From positions 155,026 to 219,025 of the forward strand of contig NZ_LMMP01000049.1 of NCBI RefSeq assembly GCF_001422815.1: a stretch of 64,000 bases of DNA, given 5' to 3'. Positions 1 to 9,035 of the stretch are shown piece after piece. This stretch comes from Methylobacterium sp. Leaf91. GTDB taxonomy: Bacteria > Pseudomonadota > Alphaproteobacteria > Rhizobiales > Beijerinckiaceae. A program made the position numbers and the translations under genes. Under the pieces are notes generated by a model. That model was not told where the DNA came from and ran no database searches. It was given only the letters and a program-made list of their open reading frames with translations. How positions within the stretch are numbered: position 1 is the first letter of the stretch; each line of letters opens with the position of its first letter.

Positions 1-623
1 TCCTGCTCGTCATCCCGCACCCCCCTGCCCACGGGCCAGCACGTTCCGAGGGCCCGGTCTCGGCCGTCCGGCTCGATGCACGCGAGCGGCGTGCCTTCCT
101 CCTCATGGCGGGGGTCCTGACCCTCGGCGGCACCGTAATGGCCATGGTCTCGGTGCACCTCATTACCCTTCTCCAGGCCCGTGGCGTGGCGCTGACCTCG
201 GCCGTCGCATACGGCGCGCTGATCGGCCCGTCACAGGTGGGGGCGCGCATCGTCGAGATGGCCGGGAAGGGCCGGCATCACCCTCTATGGACCCTCACCG
301 CGGCGATGGTCCTCGTCGCCATCGGGGTCGCGATGCTGGCGGCTGGTCTGCCCGTGGTGGGGCTGTCGCTGGTCCTCTACGGCGCCGGCAACGGGATCTA
401 TTCCATCGCCCGCGGGACGGTGCCCCTCGCGCTGTTCGGTCCCGAGCGCTACGCCCCGCTCGTTGGCCGGCTCGCCCGTCCGGGGCTGGTGGCGCAGGCG
501 CTTGCGCCCTCCCTCGGGGCGGTCGTGCTGACGCAGGCGGGCGCCGATGCGACCTACGCCCTCTTGACCGTGCTCGCCCTCGCGAACGTCGCGCTCGCCG
601 TATCCCTCTGGCGCGTCCGGTAG
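1..623 (+). CDS. MFS transporter, C-terminal part (5' truncated by window edge)
   Basis: An open frame enters from the left edge (first full codon at position 3) and stops at 623, giving about 206 C-terminal residues. An ATG at 105 lies inside the frame and is probably not the true start. After a short hydrophilic loop rich in Arg there are about five or six hydrophobic segments with Gly/Ala packing, as in the C-terminal half of a 12-helix major facilitator. The segment reading GPSQVGARI resembles the loop and helix start of sugar- or drug-type MFS permeases. The substrate cannot be told. It lies upstream of and in the same direction as the metal genes, so it may be co-regulated, but a 26-bp gap and an unrelated family argue against certainty. 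Confidence 0.7.
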   Translation, partial: LLVIPHPPAHGPARSEGPVSAVRLDARERRAFLLMAGVLTLGGTVMAMVSVHLITLLQARGVALTSAVAYGALIGPSQVGARIVEMAGKGRHHPLWTLTAAMVLVAIGVAMLAAGLPVVGLSLVLYGAGNGIYSIARGTVPLALFGPERYAPLVGRLARPGLVAQALAPSLGAVVLTQAGADATYALLTVLALANVALAVSLWRVR

Positions 624-649
624 TCACCTCCCTTCCTCACCGCTCCGCG

Positions 650-1063
650 ATGTGGCATCGTCCGTCCGTGACCTTCTGGCTCGCCCTTCGGCGGCTGCTT
701 CCGCTCCTTGCGGTCCTCAGCCTCGCCCTTGCGCCGGTGACCGCATCCGCGGCCGCCGCGGGCATGCATGCGCCGATGGCCGCTCAGGGCCACGCCATGG
801 CGATGCCCGACGAGGCCATGGACGACATGGCCGGGATGGCCATGGACGAGATGCCGTGCTGCCCCAAGGAGCGGCCGGACATGCCCGACTGCTCGAAGGG
901 CTGCCCCCTGATGGCACTCTGCCTGGCGAAGGTCGCCACCGGCCTGCCCGGCGCCTTAGGGTTGCCGGGACGCGTCGCCGTCGTCGAGGGGACTGCGTGG
1001 GCCGTCACCGCCTCCTTCGACAGCGTCTCGCAAGGGCCACCCTCCGAGCCTCCCCGAGCCTGA
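650..1063 (+). CDS. Met/Cys-rich secreted protein, probable copper-binding
   Basis: 137 residues. The N-terminus has a basic start, a hydrophobic stretch (about residues 12-30) and an Ala-rich cleavage-like region, so export is likely. The mature part is very rich in Met with some His (repeated GM, AM, DDM and DEM units at about 38-70). It has five cysteines, in PCCPK, DCSKGC and LCLAK. Met clusters of this kind bind Cu(I)/Ag(I) in periplasmic copper proteins; that is family knowledge applied by analogy. It sits directly upstream of the FixH-like, CusB and CusA genes, which supports a metal role. No named family was recognised. The start at 650 is the first ATG placing the signal peptide at the N-terminus. 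Confidence 0.6.
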   Translation: MWHRPSVTFWLALRRLLPLLAVLSLALAPVTASAAAAGMHAPMAAQGHAMAMPDEAMDDMAGMAMDEMPCCPKERPDMPDCSKGCPLMALCLAKVATGLPGALGLPGRVAVVEGTAWAVTASFDSVSQGPPSEPPRA

Positions 1064-1145
1064 ACCCGATGCCGTCGGCGCCTGCGCCGGCACGGTGACG
1101 CGCGTCCGCGCGTGGCCATCCATCGCGTTCAGGAGACCCCACATC

Positions 1146-1541
1146 GTGACCAAGACATCGTTTTCGCGCGCCCTCACGGTTGCGCTGCTCGGCCTCGCCC
1201 TCACCGCCGCGGCCCGGGCCGACACCAAGGACTACGAGTTCCAGCTGGTGAAGGACGAAGCCAAGCAGGGCGAGGCCATCCTCGACGTCCGCCTCGTCGA
1301 CAAGCGCACGTCCAAGCCCGTGCCGAACGCCGTCATCTTCGCCAAGCGCATCGATATGGCGCCCGACAGCATGGAGGAGATGACCTCCAAGATCGAGCAA
1401 CTGCCCTCGCCGGAGCCGGGCCTCTACCGGTTCAAGGCGAAGCTGACGATGGCCGGCGGCTGGCGCCTCTCGCTCGGGGCCAAGGTCCAAGGCGAGACCG
1501 GCACCGTCGAGAACAAGCTGGTGTTCAAGGCCACCAAGTGA
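1146..1541 (+). CDS. FixH/YtkA-like small exported protein of the cus operon
   Basis: 131 residues starting at a GTG (1146) preceded by a CAGGAGACC ribosome site about 7 bases away; an upstream ATG at 1095 has no such site and would put charged residues before the signal peptide. Residues 1-24 form a signal peptide (hydrophobic core, then ARA-D). The rest looks like a single beta-sandwich: strands reading FQLVKDEAKQGEAILDV, then PNAVIFAKR, and a C-terminal GGWRLSLGAKVQGETG. This layout matches FixH/YtkA-type domains often found beside heavy-metal RND adaptors. A Met-rich patch (DMAPDSMEEM) may touch copper. Its stop overlaps the GTG start of the next gene by 4 bases, so translation is probably coupled to cusB. 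Confidence 0.6.
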   Translation: MTKTSFSRALTVALLGLALTAAARADTKDYEFQLVKDEAKQGEAILDVRLVDKRTSKPVPNAVIFAKRIDMAPDSMEEMTSKIEQLPSPEPGLYRFKAKLTMAGGWRLSLGAKVQGETGTVENKLVFKATK

Positions 1542-3040
1542 GCCGGACGGCATGGCTGGCCGGGACCCTCGCCGCGCTCGCGGCGGGGGGGCTGGGCTAT
1601 GGCGCGGGGCATGAGGGCAGCCCCGTGCCGGCGCTCGTCCAGCAGGCGCGGACCGGGTTCGCCCATTGGCTGCCGGGTGCACGGCCGGCCTCCCCGATGC
1701 CCGCGCAGGCTCCGATCAAGGCGACGGGTTCGGTGGTCTACTACCGAGACCCGGACGGGAAGCCGGACTACGCCTCCGAACCCAAACAGACGGCGGACGG
1801 TCGCGACTACCGCGCCGTCCACGCCAGCGAGGACGTGCGCTTCGACGAACCCGAAGAGGCGGAAGCCATGCCTGACGCCGGCCACGGCGACATGGCCATG
1901 GCTCAGGCCAAGACGCCCGCGAGCGCCCGCAAGGTGCGCTTCTACCGCAACCCGATGGGCCTTCCGGACACTTCGCCGATTCCGAAAAAGGACTCGATGG
2001 GGATGGACTACCTCCCCGTCTACGAGGGCGAGGACACCGACGACGGCACCGTGACCCTCTCGCCCGGCAAGGTCCAGCGAACCGGCGTCCGGACGGAGGT
2101 CGCTGCACGGCGCGTCCTATCCATGCCGGTGCGGGCTCCTGGAACCATCGAGGAGGACGAGCGCCGGATCTCGGTCATCGCGATGCGCACCGACGCCTTC
2201 ATTGAGAAGGTCGAGGCCGTCACCACCGGCGACCACGTCCACAAGGGCCAGCCGCTCATGCGCCTGTTCTCGCCCGAGATGAACGCGGCCGCCGCGCAGT
2301 ACCTCACCGGCATCGGCTACGAGGGCGCCCGGCGCCGACTGGAGAACCTCGGCATCCCGCCCGAGGCCATCGACGAGATCGAGCGATCCCGAAAAGTGCC
2401 GGCGACCATCACGTGGTCGGCGCCACGCGACGGCGTCGTGGTCGAGCGCAACGTCTCCGACGGCATGCGCGCCAAGTCCGGCGACACCCTGTTCAAGCTC
2501 GTCGACCATACCCGGGTATGGGTGCTCGTCGACGTGACCGAACGCGACCTGGCGTCCGTGGCGGAGGGCCAAACGGCGACCGTGCGTGCCCGGACGTTTC
2601 CCGACCGGACCTTCACTGGCACGGTGACGCGGATCTATCCGCACCTCGCCATGGGGACCCGGACGGCCCGCCTGCGCATCGAGTTGCCGAACCTCAACGG
2701 CGACCTGCGGCCCGGGATGTACGGCGACGTCGAGATCGCGACCGGGAACGCCAAGCCCGTGGTCGCCGTCCCCGACGACGCCGTCATCGACACCGGAACC
2801 AGGCAGGTCGTCCTGCTCGACAAGGGCGAGGGCCGCTTCGAGCCGCGCCCGGTCAAGCTCGGTGCCCGCGGCGACGGCTACGTCGAAGTCCGGGAGGGCA
2901 TCGCGGCAGGCGACCGGGTGGTGACCGCCGCCAACTTCCTCATCGACGCCGAGAGCAACCTCAAGGCGGCGCTGCAGGGTCTCTCCGAGCCGAAGGTAGA
3001 ACCAGGTCCGCAGGCGGCGGCCGATGGGAGGGCGCCATGA
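1538..3040 (+). CDS. cusB: Efflux RND periplasmic adaptor, CusB type
   Basis: 500 residues from a GTG overlapping the previous stop. An N-terminal hydrophobic anchor (about 4-22) is followed by two repeats of a heavy-metal-binding-domain variant: residues ~67-95 (YYRDPDGKPDYASEP) and ~134-162 (FYRNPMGLPDTSPIPKKDS, then MGMDY). The second repeat and the linker (GHGDMAMAQ) are Met-rich. The remainder is a membrane fusion protein: beta-barrel and lipoyl halves around a short helical segment (AAAAQYLTGIGYEGARRRL), then a membrane-proximal domain. CusB collects Cu(I)/Ag(I) in the periplasm and hands it to CusA. The stop overlaps the cusA start (ATGA). Canonical Cys of the metal-binding domain are replaced, a common alphaproteobacterial variant. 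No outer-membrane channel gene (cusC) is visible, so TolC or a distant channel is presumably used. Confidence 0.88.
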   Translation: MSRTAWLAGTLAALAAGGLGYGAGHEGSPVPALVQQARTGFAHWLPGARPASPMPAQAPIKATGSVVYYRDPDGKPDYASEPKQTADGRDYRAVHASEDVRFDEPEEAEAMPDAGHGDMAMAQAKTPASARKVRFYRNPMGLPDTSPIPKKDSMGMDYLPVYEGEDTDDGTVTLSPGKVQRTGVRTEVAARRVLSMPVRAPGTIEEDERRISVIAMRTDAFIEKVEAVTTGDHVHKGQPLMRLFSPEMNAAAAQYLTGIGYEGARRRLENLGIPPEAIDEIERSRKVPATITWSAPRDGVVVERNVSDGMRAKSGDTLFKLVDHTRVWVLVDVTERDLASVAEGQTATVRARTFPDRTFTGTVTRIYPHLAMGTRTARLRIELPNLNGDLRPGMYGDVEIATGNAKPVVAVPDDAVIDTGTRQVVLLDKGEGRFEPRPVKLGARGDGYVEVREGIAAGDRVVTAANFLIDAESNLKAALQGLSEPKVEPGPQAAADGRAP

Positions 3041-6000
3041 TCGCCCGGCTCATCGGCTGGTCGGCCCGGAATCTGGTTCTGGTGTTGATCGGGACGGTGT
3101 TCGCGGTGGGGGCCGGGCTCTACGCCCTGAGGACCCTGCCGCTCGACGCGATCCCGGACCTCTCGGACGTCCAGACCATCGTCTACACCGAGTACCCCGG
3201 GCAGGCGCCACAGGTCATCGAGGACCAGGTCACCTACCCGCTGACTACCGCCATGCTGACGGTGCCCCGGTCGAAGGTCGTGCGCGGCTTCTCGTTCTTC
3301 GGGGTCTCGTTCGTCTACGTCATCTTCGAGGACGGCACCGACCCATACTGGGCCCGGAGCCGGGTGCTCGAATACCTAAACACCGTGGCCAAGCGCCTGC
3401 CGGCGGGGGTGACCCCGACGCTGGGACCGGACGCGACCGGGGTCGGCTGGGTCTACCAGTACGTCGTGGTCGCCAAAGAGCGCACGCTGGCCGAGCTCCG
3501 CTCGCTCCAGGACTGGGTCGTGCGCTTCGGGGCCTCTCGTGCCGAAGGCGTGGCCGAGGTCGCAGGCGTCGGCGGCTTCGTCAAACAGTACAACGTGGTC
3601 GTCGACCCGAGCCGGTTGCGGGCGCAGGGCATCACCCTGGCGAAGCTCCGGGACGCGATCCGGGCGAGCAACGCCGACGTAGGCGGCCGCACCGTCGAGC
3701 TCTCCGAGTTCGAGTTCGTCGTCCGTGGCCGCGGGTACCTCAAGAGCATCGCCGACATCGAGAGCATCGTCCTGAAGACAGAGGCGGGCACGCCCCTGCG
3801 GGTGAAGGACGTCGCCCGGGTCGAGCTCGGTCCCGACGAGCGCCGCGGCATCACCGAGATGAACGGGGAGGGCGAGGTCGCCGGCGGCATCATCCTCCAG
3901 CGCTTCGGGGCCAACGCCCTCGACGTTATCGCGAGTGCCAAGGCGCGCCTCGCCGAGGTCGCCGCGAGCCTGCCCAAGGGCACCGAGATCCTGCCTGTCT
4001 ACGACCGGTCGCACCTCATCGAGGCGGCCATCGAGACGCTCAAGGGGACCCTGATCGAGGAGAGCGCCATCGTCGCCCTCGTCTGCGTCGTGTTCCTGCT
4101 CCACGTCCGCAGTGCGCTGGTCGCGATCCTGATGCTGCCGGTCGGCATCCTAATGGCGTTCGCGGGCATGAAGGCGCTGGGCTTGGGCGCCAACATCATG
4201 AGCCTGGGCGGCATCGCCATCGCGGTCGGCGCCATGATCGACGCCGCCATCGTCATGATCGAGAACGCCCACAAGCACCTGGAGCGGGCGGACCCTGGCA
4301 AGCCCCGGGTCCAGGTCCTGATAGAGGCCGCCTCCGAGGTCGGTCCCTCGCTGTTCTTCTCGCTCCTCATCATCACGGTCAGCTTCCTGCCCATCTTCAC
4401 CCTGGAAAGCCAGGAAGGGCGTCTGTTCGGGCCGCTGGCCTTCACCAAGACGTTCGCGATGGCGGCGGCGGCGGTGCTGTCGGTGACGCTGGTTCCGGCG
4501 CTGATGGTGCTGTTCGTGCGCGGCCGCATCGTGCCCGAGCACCGCAACCCGGTGAACCGGCTCCTGATCTGGTTCTACCGTCCCATCATCGCAGGGGTCC
4601 TGCGGGCGCGGGTGCTGACCATCCTGATCGCGCTGGGCGTTCTCGGCGCCTCGGTCTGGCCGGCCCTGCAACTCGGGTCCGAGTTCATGCCCGATCTCGA
4701 CGAGGGCACCCTGATGTACATGCCGACCACCCTGCCGGGCATCTCGGTGACCAAGGCCGGCGAGCTTTTAGGGAGACAGGACACCATCCTGAAGAGCTTC
4801 CCGGAAGTCCTGTCCGTCTACGGCAAGGCCGGACGGGCCGCGACCGCGACGGACCCGGCGCCCTCCGAGATGTTCGAGACCATCGTCAACCTGAAGCCGA
4901 AGGCGGAGTGGCGCCCGGGCGTGACGCTGGCGAGCCTCAAAGCCGAGATGGATGCCGCGCTCCAGTTCCCCGGTGTCTCCAATGCCTGGACCCAGCCGAT
5001 CCGCGCCCGCATCGACATGCTCGCCACCGGCATCCGGACCCCCGTCGGCATCAAGGTGCTCGGAACCGACCTCGCCGAGATGGAGAAGGTCGCCCGCCGG
5101 GTCGAGGCGGTGGTGAAGGCGGTGCCGGGCACGTCGAGCGCCTATGCCGAGCGCGTCCAGGGCGGGTACTTCCTCGACATCACGCCCGACCGGGAGGTTC
5201 TGGGCCGCTACGGCCTATCGGTCGGGGACGTGCAGGACGTGATCGCCATGGCGCTCGGCGGCGAGAGCGTCACCAACACGGTCGAGGGCCGCGAGCGCTA
5301 CACCGTCAACGTGCGCTACCCGCGCGCCTTCCGGTCGAGCCCACAATCCATCGCGACCGAGGTGCAGGTGCCCATCGCGGGCGGAGGCACGGTCCCCTTG
5401 GGCGAAGTCGCCAAGGTGGCACTGACCCGGGGGCCGACCCAGATCCGGACCGAGAACGGGCAACTCGCGGTCTTCATCTACGTCGATGTCTCGGGACGGG
5501 ACCTTGGCGGCTACGTGGCCGATGCACGGGCGGCTGTTACCGGCGAGGTGAGCCTGCCACCCGGGACCACCCTCCAGTGGAGCGGGCAGGTCGAGTACCT
5601 CGACCGCGCCACGGCCCGGCTCAAGATCGTGGTGCCCCTGACCCTCCTGACCGTGTTCCTGCTGCTCTACCTCAACTTTCGCCGGCTGACTGAAACCCTC
5701 ATCGTGATGCTGTCGCTGCCCTTCGCACTGGTGGGCGGCGTCTGGCTGATGTGGTGGTTGGGCTTCAACCTATCGGTCGCCGTGGCCGTGGGCTTCATCG
5801 CGCTCGCCGGGGTCGCCGCCGAGACCGGGGTGATCATGCTGGTCTACCTCGACCATGCGCTGGCCGAGATCCGGACGGAGTGCGAGCGGGATGGGCGCGC
5901 CCTATCGCGAAATGACCTGAGGCGGGCGATCATGGTCGGCGCGGTCGAGCGGGTGCGGCCCAAGATGATGACCGTGGTCGCCATCATAGCCGGGCTGTTG

Positions 6001-6204
6001 CCCATCCTGTGGAGCACCGGCTCGGGCTCCGAGGTCATGCAGCGCATCGCGGTGCCGATGATCGGCGGCATGGTGTCGTCGACCGTCCTGACCCTCGTCG
6101 TGATCCCGGCGGTATACGGGCTGGTGAAGGGATGGGGACTGCCGAGATCCGACATGCAGCCGGAACCCGTCGAGGGGCACACGATGCCCTTGGCCGCGGA
6201 ATGA
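3037..6204 (+). CDS. cusA: Copper/silver efflux RND pump, inner-membrane subunit CusA
   Basis: 1055 residues, the usual length of heavy-metal RND pumps. The N-terminus reads MIARLIGWSARNLVLV and leads to PLDAIPDLSDVQ, the HME signature. The transmembrane relay helix reads SLGGIAIAVGAMIDAAIVMI followed by ENAH. The methionine triad that carries Cu(I)/Ag(I) in E. coli CusA (M573, M623, M672) is present with the same spacing: M562 (LMYMP), M612 (SEMFE) and M661 (IDMLATG), each shifted by exactly 11. This makes copper/silver far more likely than zinc/cobalt. The pump sits in the inner membrane and exports metal through CusB. Start at the ATG overlapping the cusB stop. Confidence 0.95.
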   Translation: MIARLIGWSARNLVLVLIGTVFAVGAGLYALRTLPLDAIPDLSDVQTIVYTEYPGQAPQVIEDQVTYPLTTAMLTVPRSKVVRGFSFFGVSFVYVIFEDGTDPYWARSRVLEYLNTVAKRLPAGVTPTLGPDATGVGWVYQYVVVAKERTLAELRSLQDWVVRFGASRAEGVAEVAGVGGFVKQYNVVVDPSRLRAQGITLAKLRDAIRASNADVGGRTVELSEFEFVVRGRGYLKSIADIESIVLKTEAGTPLRVKDVARVELGPDERRGITEMNGEGEVAGGIILQRFGANALDVIASAKARLAEVAASLPKGTEILPVYDRSHLIEAAIETLKGTLIEESAIVALVCVVFLLHVRSALVAILMLPVGILMAFAGMKALGLGANIMSLGGIAIAVGAMIDAAIVMIENAHKHLERADPGKPRVQVLIEAASEVGPSLFFSLLIITVSFLPIFTLESQEGRLFGPLAFTKTFAMAAAAVLSVTLVPALMVLFVRGRIVPEHRNPVNRLLIWFYRPIIAGVLRARVLTILIALGVLGASVWPALQLGSEFMPDLDEGTLMYMPTTLPGISVTKAGELLGRQDTILKSFPEVLSVYGKAGRAATATDPAPSEMFETIVNLKPKAEWRPGVTLASLKAEMDAALQFPGVSNAWTQPIRARIDMLATGIRTPVGIKVLGTDLAEMEKVARRVEAVVKAVPGTSSAYAERVQGGYFLDITPDREVLGRYGLSVGDVQDVIAMALGGESVTNTVEGRERYTVNVRYPRAFRSSPQSIATEVQVPIAGGGTVPLGEVAKVALTRGPTQIRTENGQLAVFIYVDVSGRDLGGYVADARAAVTGEVSLPPGTTLQWSGQVEYLDRATARLKIVVPLTLLTVFLLLYLNFRRLTETLIVMLSLPFALVGGVWLMWWLGFNLSVAVAVGFIALAGVAAETGVIMLVYLDHALAEIRTECERDGRALSRNDLRRAIMVGAVERVRPKMMTVVAIIAGLLPILWSTGSGSEVMQRIAVPMIGGMVSSTVLTLVVIPAVYGLVKGWGLPRSDMQPEPVEGHTMPLAAE

Positions 6205-6220
6205 CAACGAGGACGAGACC

Positions 6221-6290
6221 ATGCTGGTGGTCGACGACGAGCCGACGGTTAGGCATGTTGGTCTCCGACATTCTCGAAGACCTCGCCTAA
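6221..6290 (+). pseudogene. Frameshifted response-regulator receiver relic
   Basis: Directly after cusA an ATG at 6221 with a GAGG-type ribosome site opens a classic receiver start, MLVVDDEPTV. The frame is then lost, and the next frame continues with LGMLVSDILEDLA to a stop at 6288-6290. VVDDEP and SDILED are the first strand and first helix of a CheY-like domain, and the intact receiver 0.1 kb away has the same VSDILED sequence. So this is the beginning of a second copy broken by an indel and truncated after about 25 residues. It is a relic and not expected to work. Confidence 0.6.
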
Positions 6291-6375
6291 CCCGACATCG
6301 AGGGTCGCTCGCATCCGGTCGATGATCGAGGAGAGCCGGTAGGAGGCATGGGGCTCCGGCCAACCGATCCCGGGC

Positions 6376-6786
6376 TTACCTCCGAAGGGGCCCGGGGTGC
6401 TTCTCCGACGGCATCGTCTCGCGCACGTGGTGCCGGACCAAGGAGGGGCTGAACGGCTTCCCGATGAACGTCGCCCCATCGGGCAGGTCCCCGGGTTCAG
6501 GTCGCACATTGCCGGAGGCGACCACGATGGCGATGTGGGGCCACGTCACGGCCGTCCGCCGCGCCAGGTCGAAGCCGTTGTCCGGCCCGGGCATCTGCAC
6601 GTCCGTGAACAGCAGCTGCACCTTGCCATGGTGCTCGTCGAGCACCCGCGTCGCCTGGGCGACGTCCATCGCCTCAAGAACCACGAAACCGGCATCCTCC
6701 AGGATGTCGGACACATCCATCAGGATGAGGGCGTCGTCGTCGACCACGAGGACATGGGGGGCATCGGCGGGGTCAGGCAGGGGCAT
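6376..6786 (-). CDS. Single-domain CheY-like response regulator
   Basis: About 137 residues from the ATG at 6786; an in-frame ATG at 6855 would add 23 residues of basic sequence before the domain, and neither has a strong ribosome site. The receiver fold is complete: acidic pair VLVVDDDALI, phospho-acceptor Asp in LLFTDVQMPG, the Ser/Thr switch in AIVVASGN, and the conserved Lys in FIGKPFSP. There is no output domain, so it must act by protein contact or as a phosphate sink, like the many stand-alone receivers of alphaproteobacteria. No kinase is adjacent. It faces the cusA operon tail-to-tail, and a broken relative lies between them. Confidence 0.85.
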   Translation of the reverse strand: MPLPDPADAPHVLVVDDDALILMDVSDILEDAGFVVLEAMDVAQATRVLDEHHGKVQLLFTDVQMPGPDNGFDLARRTAVTWPHIAIVVASGNVRPEPGDLPDGATFIGKPFSPSLVRHHVRETMPSEKHPGPLRR

Positions 6787-7125
6787 GGATACCAAAGGCC
6801 GGCCTGGCCGGTAGGTTGCCGCATAACATAGGTTTCTTTTGCGCCATCGGAGCATGGTTGCCTAGCGCCGTTTCCGTAGGTCCCGTGGATGCGGGCCCCT
6901 AGTGGTTGAAATCTGACGCTTGGTACCCATTCGCGAGGTCAGCTTGGGGTGGGAAGCAGCTTGGCTGCTTTCAGTCGCGAGACGTTCTTAAGCGGACCTA
7001 GGATGACCCGCCGACTCCGGATGAACGGTCCAACCCATCGCATGGTCGAAGTTCGTTGAAGTCGGATGCCGACATCATCAGAGGCGATGCGACCGGCACG
7101 AAAGTGCTCTGCCTCGGGAGACAGC

Positions 7126-7764
7126 GTGATTCACGATTGCAAAGCCCCGGTCACGCGACATCTCGTGCTGGTCCGGCATGGCCAGAGCGTAGCCAACCGA
7201 TCCGGCCTGTTCACGGGATTGCTGGACTCGCCCTTGACCGAGCAGGGCCGGATGGAAGCCGAGGCAGCCGGGCGGCGTTTGGCCGAGCGCAGCTGGCGCT
7301 TTTCCGCAGCCTTCACCTCGACGCTGACGCGGGCGATCGTGAGCGGCCGGCTTATTCTCGATGCGCTCGGGCAACCCGGATTGGTCCCCCAACGCTTCGC
7401 CGCGCTCGACGAGCGAGACTACGGCGACCTCAGCGGGCTCGACAAGATCGCCGCCGATGCGCGCTGGGGGGCGGAGCGGATCGAGACCTGGCGCCGCTCC
7501 TACGCCGAGGCGCCGCCGAACGGTGAGAGCCTGCGCGATACCGTCGCCCGCATCGTCCCATGCTACCTCCGAACCATCCAGCCGGCGGTTATGGGCGGAG
7601 ACGTGCTCGTCGTCGCCCACGGCAATTGCCTGCGGGCGCTTGTCATGGCGCTTGAAGACCTGAGCCCCGCGGAGGTCGAGCACCTTGAACTCGCGACGGG
7701 CTCCGTCAGGATCTATGAGCTTGCTGCGGACACGACGATCAAGGCCCGCTGGATCGACGGGTGA
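7126..7764 (+). CDS. gpmA: Histidine phosphatase, 2,3-bisphosphoglycerate-dependent phosphoglycerate mutase type
   Basis: 212 residues from a GTG at 7126 that has a GGGAG ribosome site 6 bases upstream; an ATG at 7066 would add 20 unrelated residues. The N-terminal RHG motif with catalytic His is in LVLVRHGQSVANRSGLF, then TGLLDSPLTEQG. ERDYGDLSGL matches the phosphoglycerate mutase loop with catalytic Glu, and the second His is in VVAHGNCLRALV. The length is short of classical GpmA (about 230-250) but normal for alphaproteobacterial enzymes. It would interconvert 2- and 3-phosphoglycerate in the cytoplasm; a general phosphatase remains possible. It stands alone between the receiver genes and the sulfite genes. 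Confidence 0.82.
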   Translation: MIHDCKAPVTRHLVLVRHGQSVANRSGLFTGLLDSPLTEQGRMEAEAAGRRLAERSWRFSAAFTSTLTRAIVSGRLILDALGQPGLVPQRFAALDERDYGDLSGLDKIAADARWGAERIETWRRSYAEAPPNGESLRDTVARIVPCYLRTIQPAVMGGDVLVVAHGNCLRALVMALEDLSPAEVEHLELATGSVRIYELAADTTIKARWIDG

Positions 7765-7911
7765 ATCCGCCTGTCGGCCCTCCACAATGGGTCTCCGCAA
7801 ACTCTGAAGGGGTCCTGCTTTCATCTATTTCAGTGATGGCAAGCATCTAATCATTCCGTTGGAGTGAATGAACGGGCCCTGGGATCCTCCGGCATCACAT
7901 CGGAGCCATCC

Positions 7912-9009
7912 ATGTCCGCGCCCAGACTTTTCTCCCACCCTCGATCGATGCACGCCTTGGCCGGCACGAGAGCCATCCTTCCGGGACTGGGCCTCTGCGT
8001 GGCGGTCACCGCCGCAGCGGTCGGCTTCGAGGCCGTCGAGGCGCATCTGTTCGGTCGCGCTTGGCTCGAAGCCCTGGTACTGGCGATCCTGCTCGGGAGC
8101 GCGATTCGCACCGCCTGGACCCCGTCGCAGCGTTTCTTTCCCGGCATCGCCTTCGGGGCCAAGACCGTGCTGGAGATCGCGGTCGTCCTGCTCGGGGCGT
8201 CGCTCAGCCTCGCGACGATCCTCGCCGCCGGACCGGGCCTGCTCTTCGGCATTGCGGGCGTCGTCGCGGTGGCGATCCTGTCGAGTTACGGCATCGGCCG
8301 AGCGCTCGGGCTGCATCCGCGCATGGCGATCCTCGTGGCCTGCGGGAACTCGATCTGCGGCAACTCGGCGATCGCGGCCACGGCACCGGTGATCGGCGCC
8401 GACGGCGAGGACGTCGCCGCCTCCATCGCCTTCACCGCGGTGCTGGGCGTGCTGGTGGTGCTCGGCCTACCGCTGCTGGTGCCGCTGCTCGGTCTGTCGC
8501 CGATGCAGTACGGCGTGCTCGCCGGCCTCACCGTCTACGCTGTTCCGCAAGTCCTCGCCGCCACCGCGCCGGTCGCGGCGCTCAGCGTCCAGGTCGGAAC
8601 CCTGGTGAAGCTCGTCCGGGTGCTGATGCTAGGCCCGGTCGTCCTGATGCTCTCGCTCGGCGCAAGCCGGCTGCGCGAGGAGACCGACGAGGCCGCCCCC
8701 GGCGTCACCGCTGGCGACCGCCCTGCTCGCGCCGGCCTCGCGATCCACCGCTTGGTGCCGTGGTTCATCCTCGCCTTCCTGGCGCTCGCGGGCCTTCGCT
8801 CGGCCGGGCTGGTTCCGCAGGTCGCGCTCGCGCCGATGTCGGAGACCGCCAATCTGCTCACCGTGGTCTCGATGGCGGCGCTCGGCCTCGGGGTCGATGT
8901 GCGCAGCGTCGCCAAGGCCGGGGCGCGGGTGACCCTGGCGGTGGTCGCCTCGCTCGTCGCACTCGGCGCCGTCAGCCTCGGTCTGATCCGCGTGCTGGGC
9001 CTCGCTTGA
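7912..9009 (+). CDS. yeiH: YeiH-family putative sulfate/sulfite exporter
   Basis: 365 residues. The ATG at 7912 is preceded by CGGAG at a good distance; a GTG at 7864 is also possible but leaves a polar extension. The protein has about ten hydrophobic helices and the hallmark repeats of the YeiH/UPF0324 family: FGAKTVLEIAVVLLGASLS, the CGNSICGNSAIAA loop, and a second-half helix GLGVDVRSVAKAG. YeiH-type proteins are usually next to LysR/CysB-like regulators and are linked to sulfur oxyanion export. Here the gene leads an island of sulfite-oxidising enzymes, which supports export of sulfate or sulfite. It converges with the TDT transporter, leaving 26 bp between their ends. Confidence 0.85.
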   Translation: MSAPRLFSHPRSMHALAGTRAILPGLGLCVAVTAAAVGFEAVEAHLFGRAWLEALVLAILLGSAIRTAWTPSQRFFPGIAFGAKTVLEIAVVLLGASLSLATILAAGPGLLFGIAGVVAVAILSSYGIGRALGLHPRMAILVACGNSICGNSAIAATAPVIGADGEDVAASIAFTAVLGVLVVLGLPLLVPLLGLSPMQYGVLAGLTVYAVPQVLAATAPVAALSVQVGTLVKLVRVLMLGPVVLMLSLGASRLREETDEAAPGVTAGDRPARAGLAIHRLVPWFILAFLALAGLRSAGLVPQVALAPMSETANLLTVVSMAALGLGVDVRSVAKAGARVTLAVVASLVALGAVSLGLIRVLGLA

Positions 9010-9035
9010 ACCGATCGGATGCGCCCGAGGCCCGG

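Noticed and set aside
3024..5693. 889-residue frame inside cusA in another frame
   Set aside because: Arg/Gly/His/Pro-rich shadow translation; cusA has family motifs over its full length.
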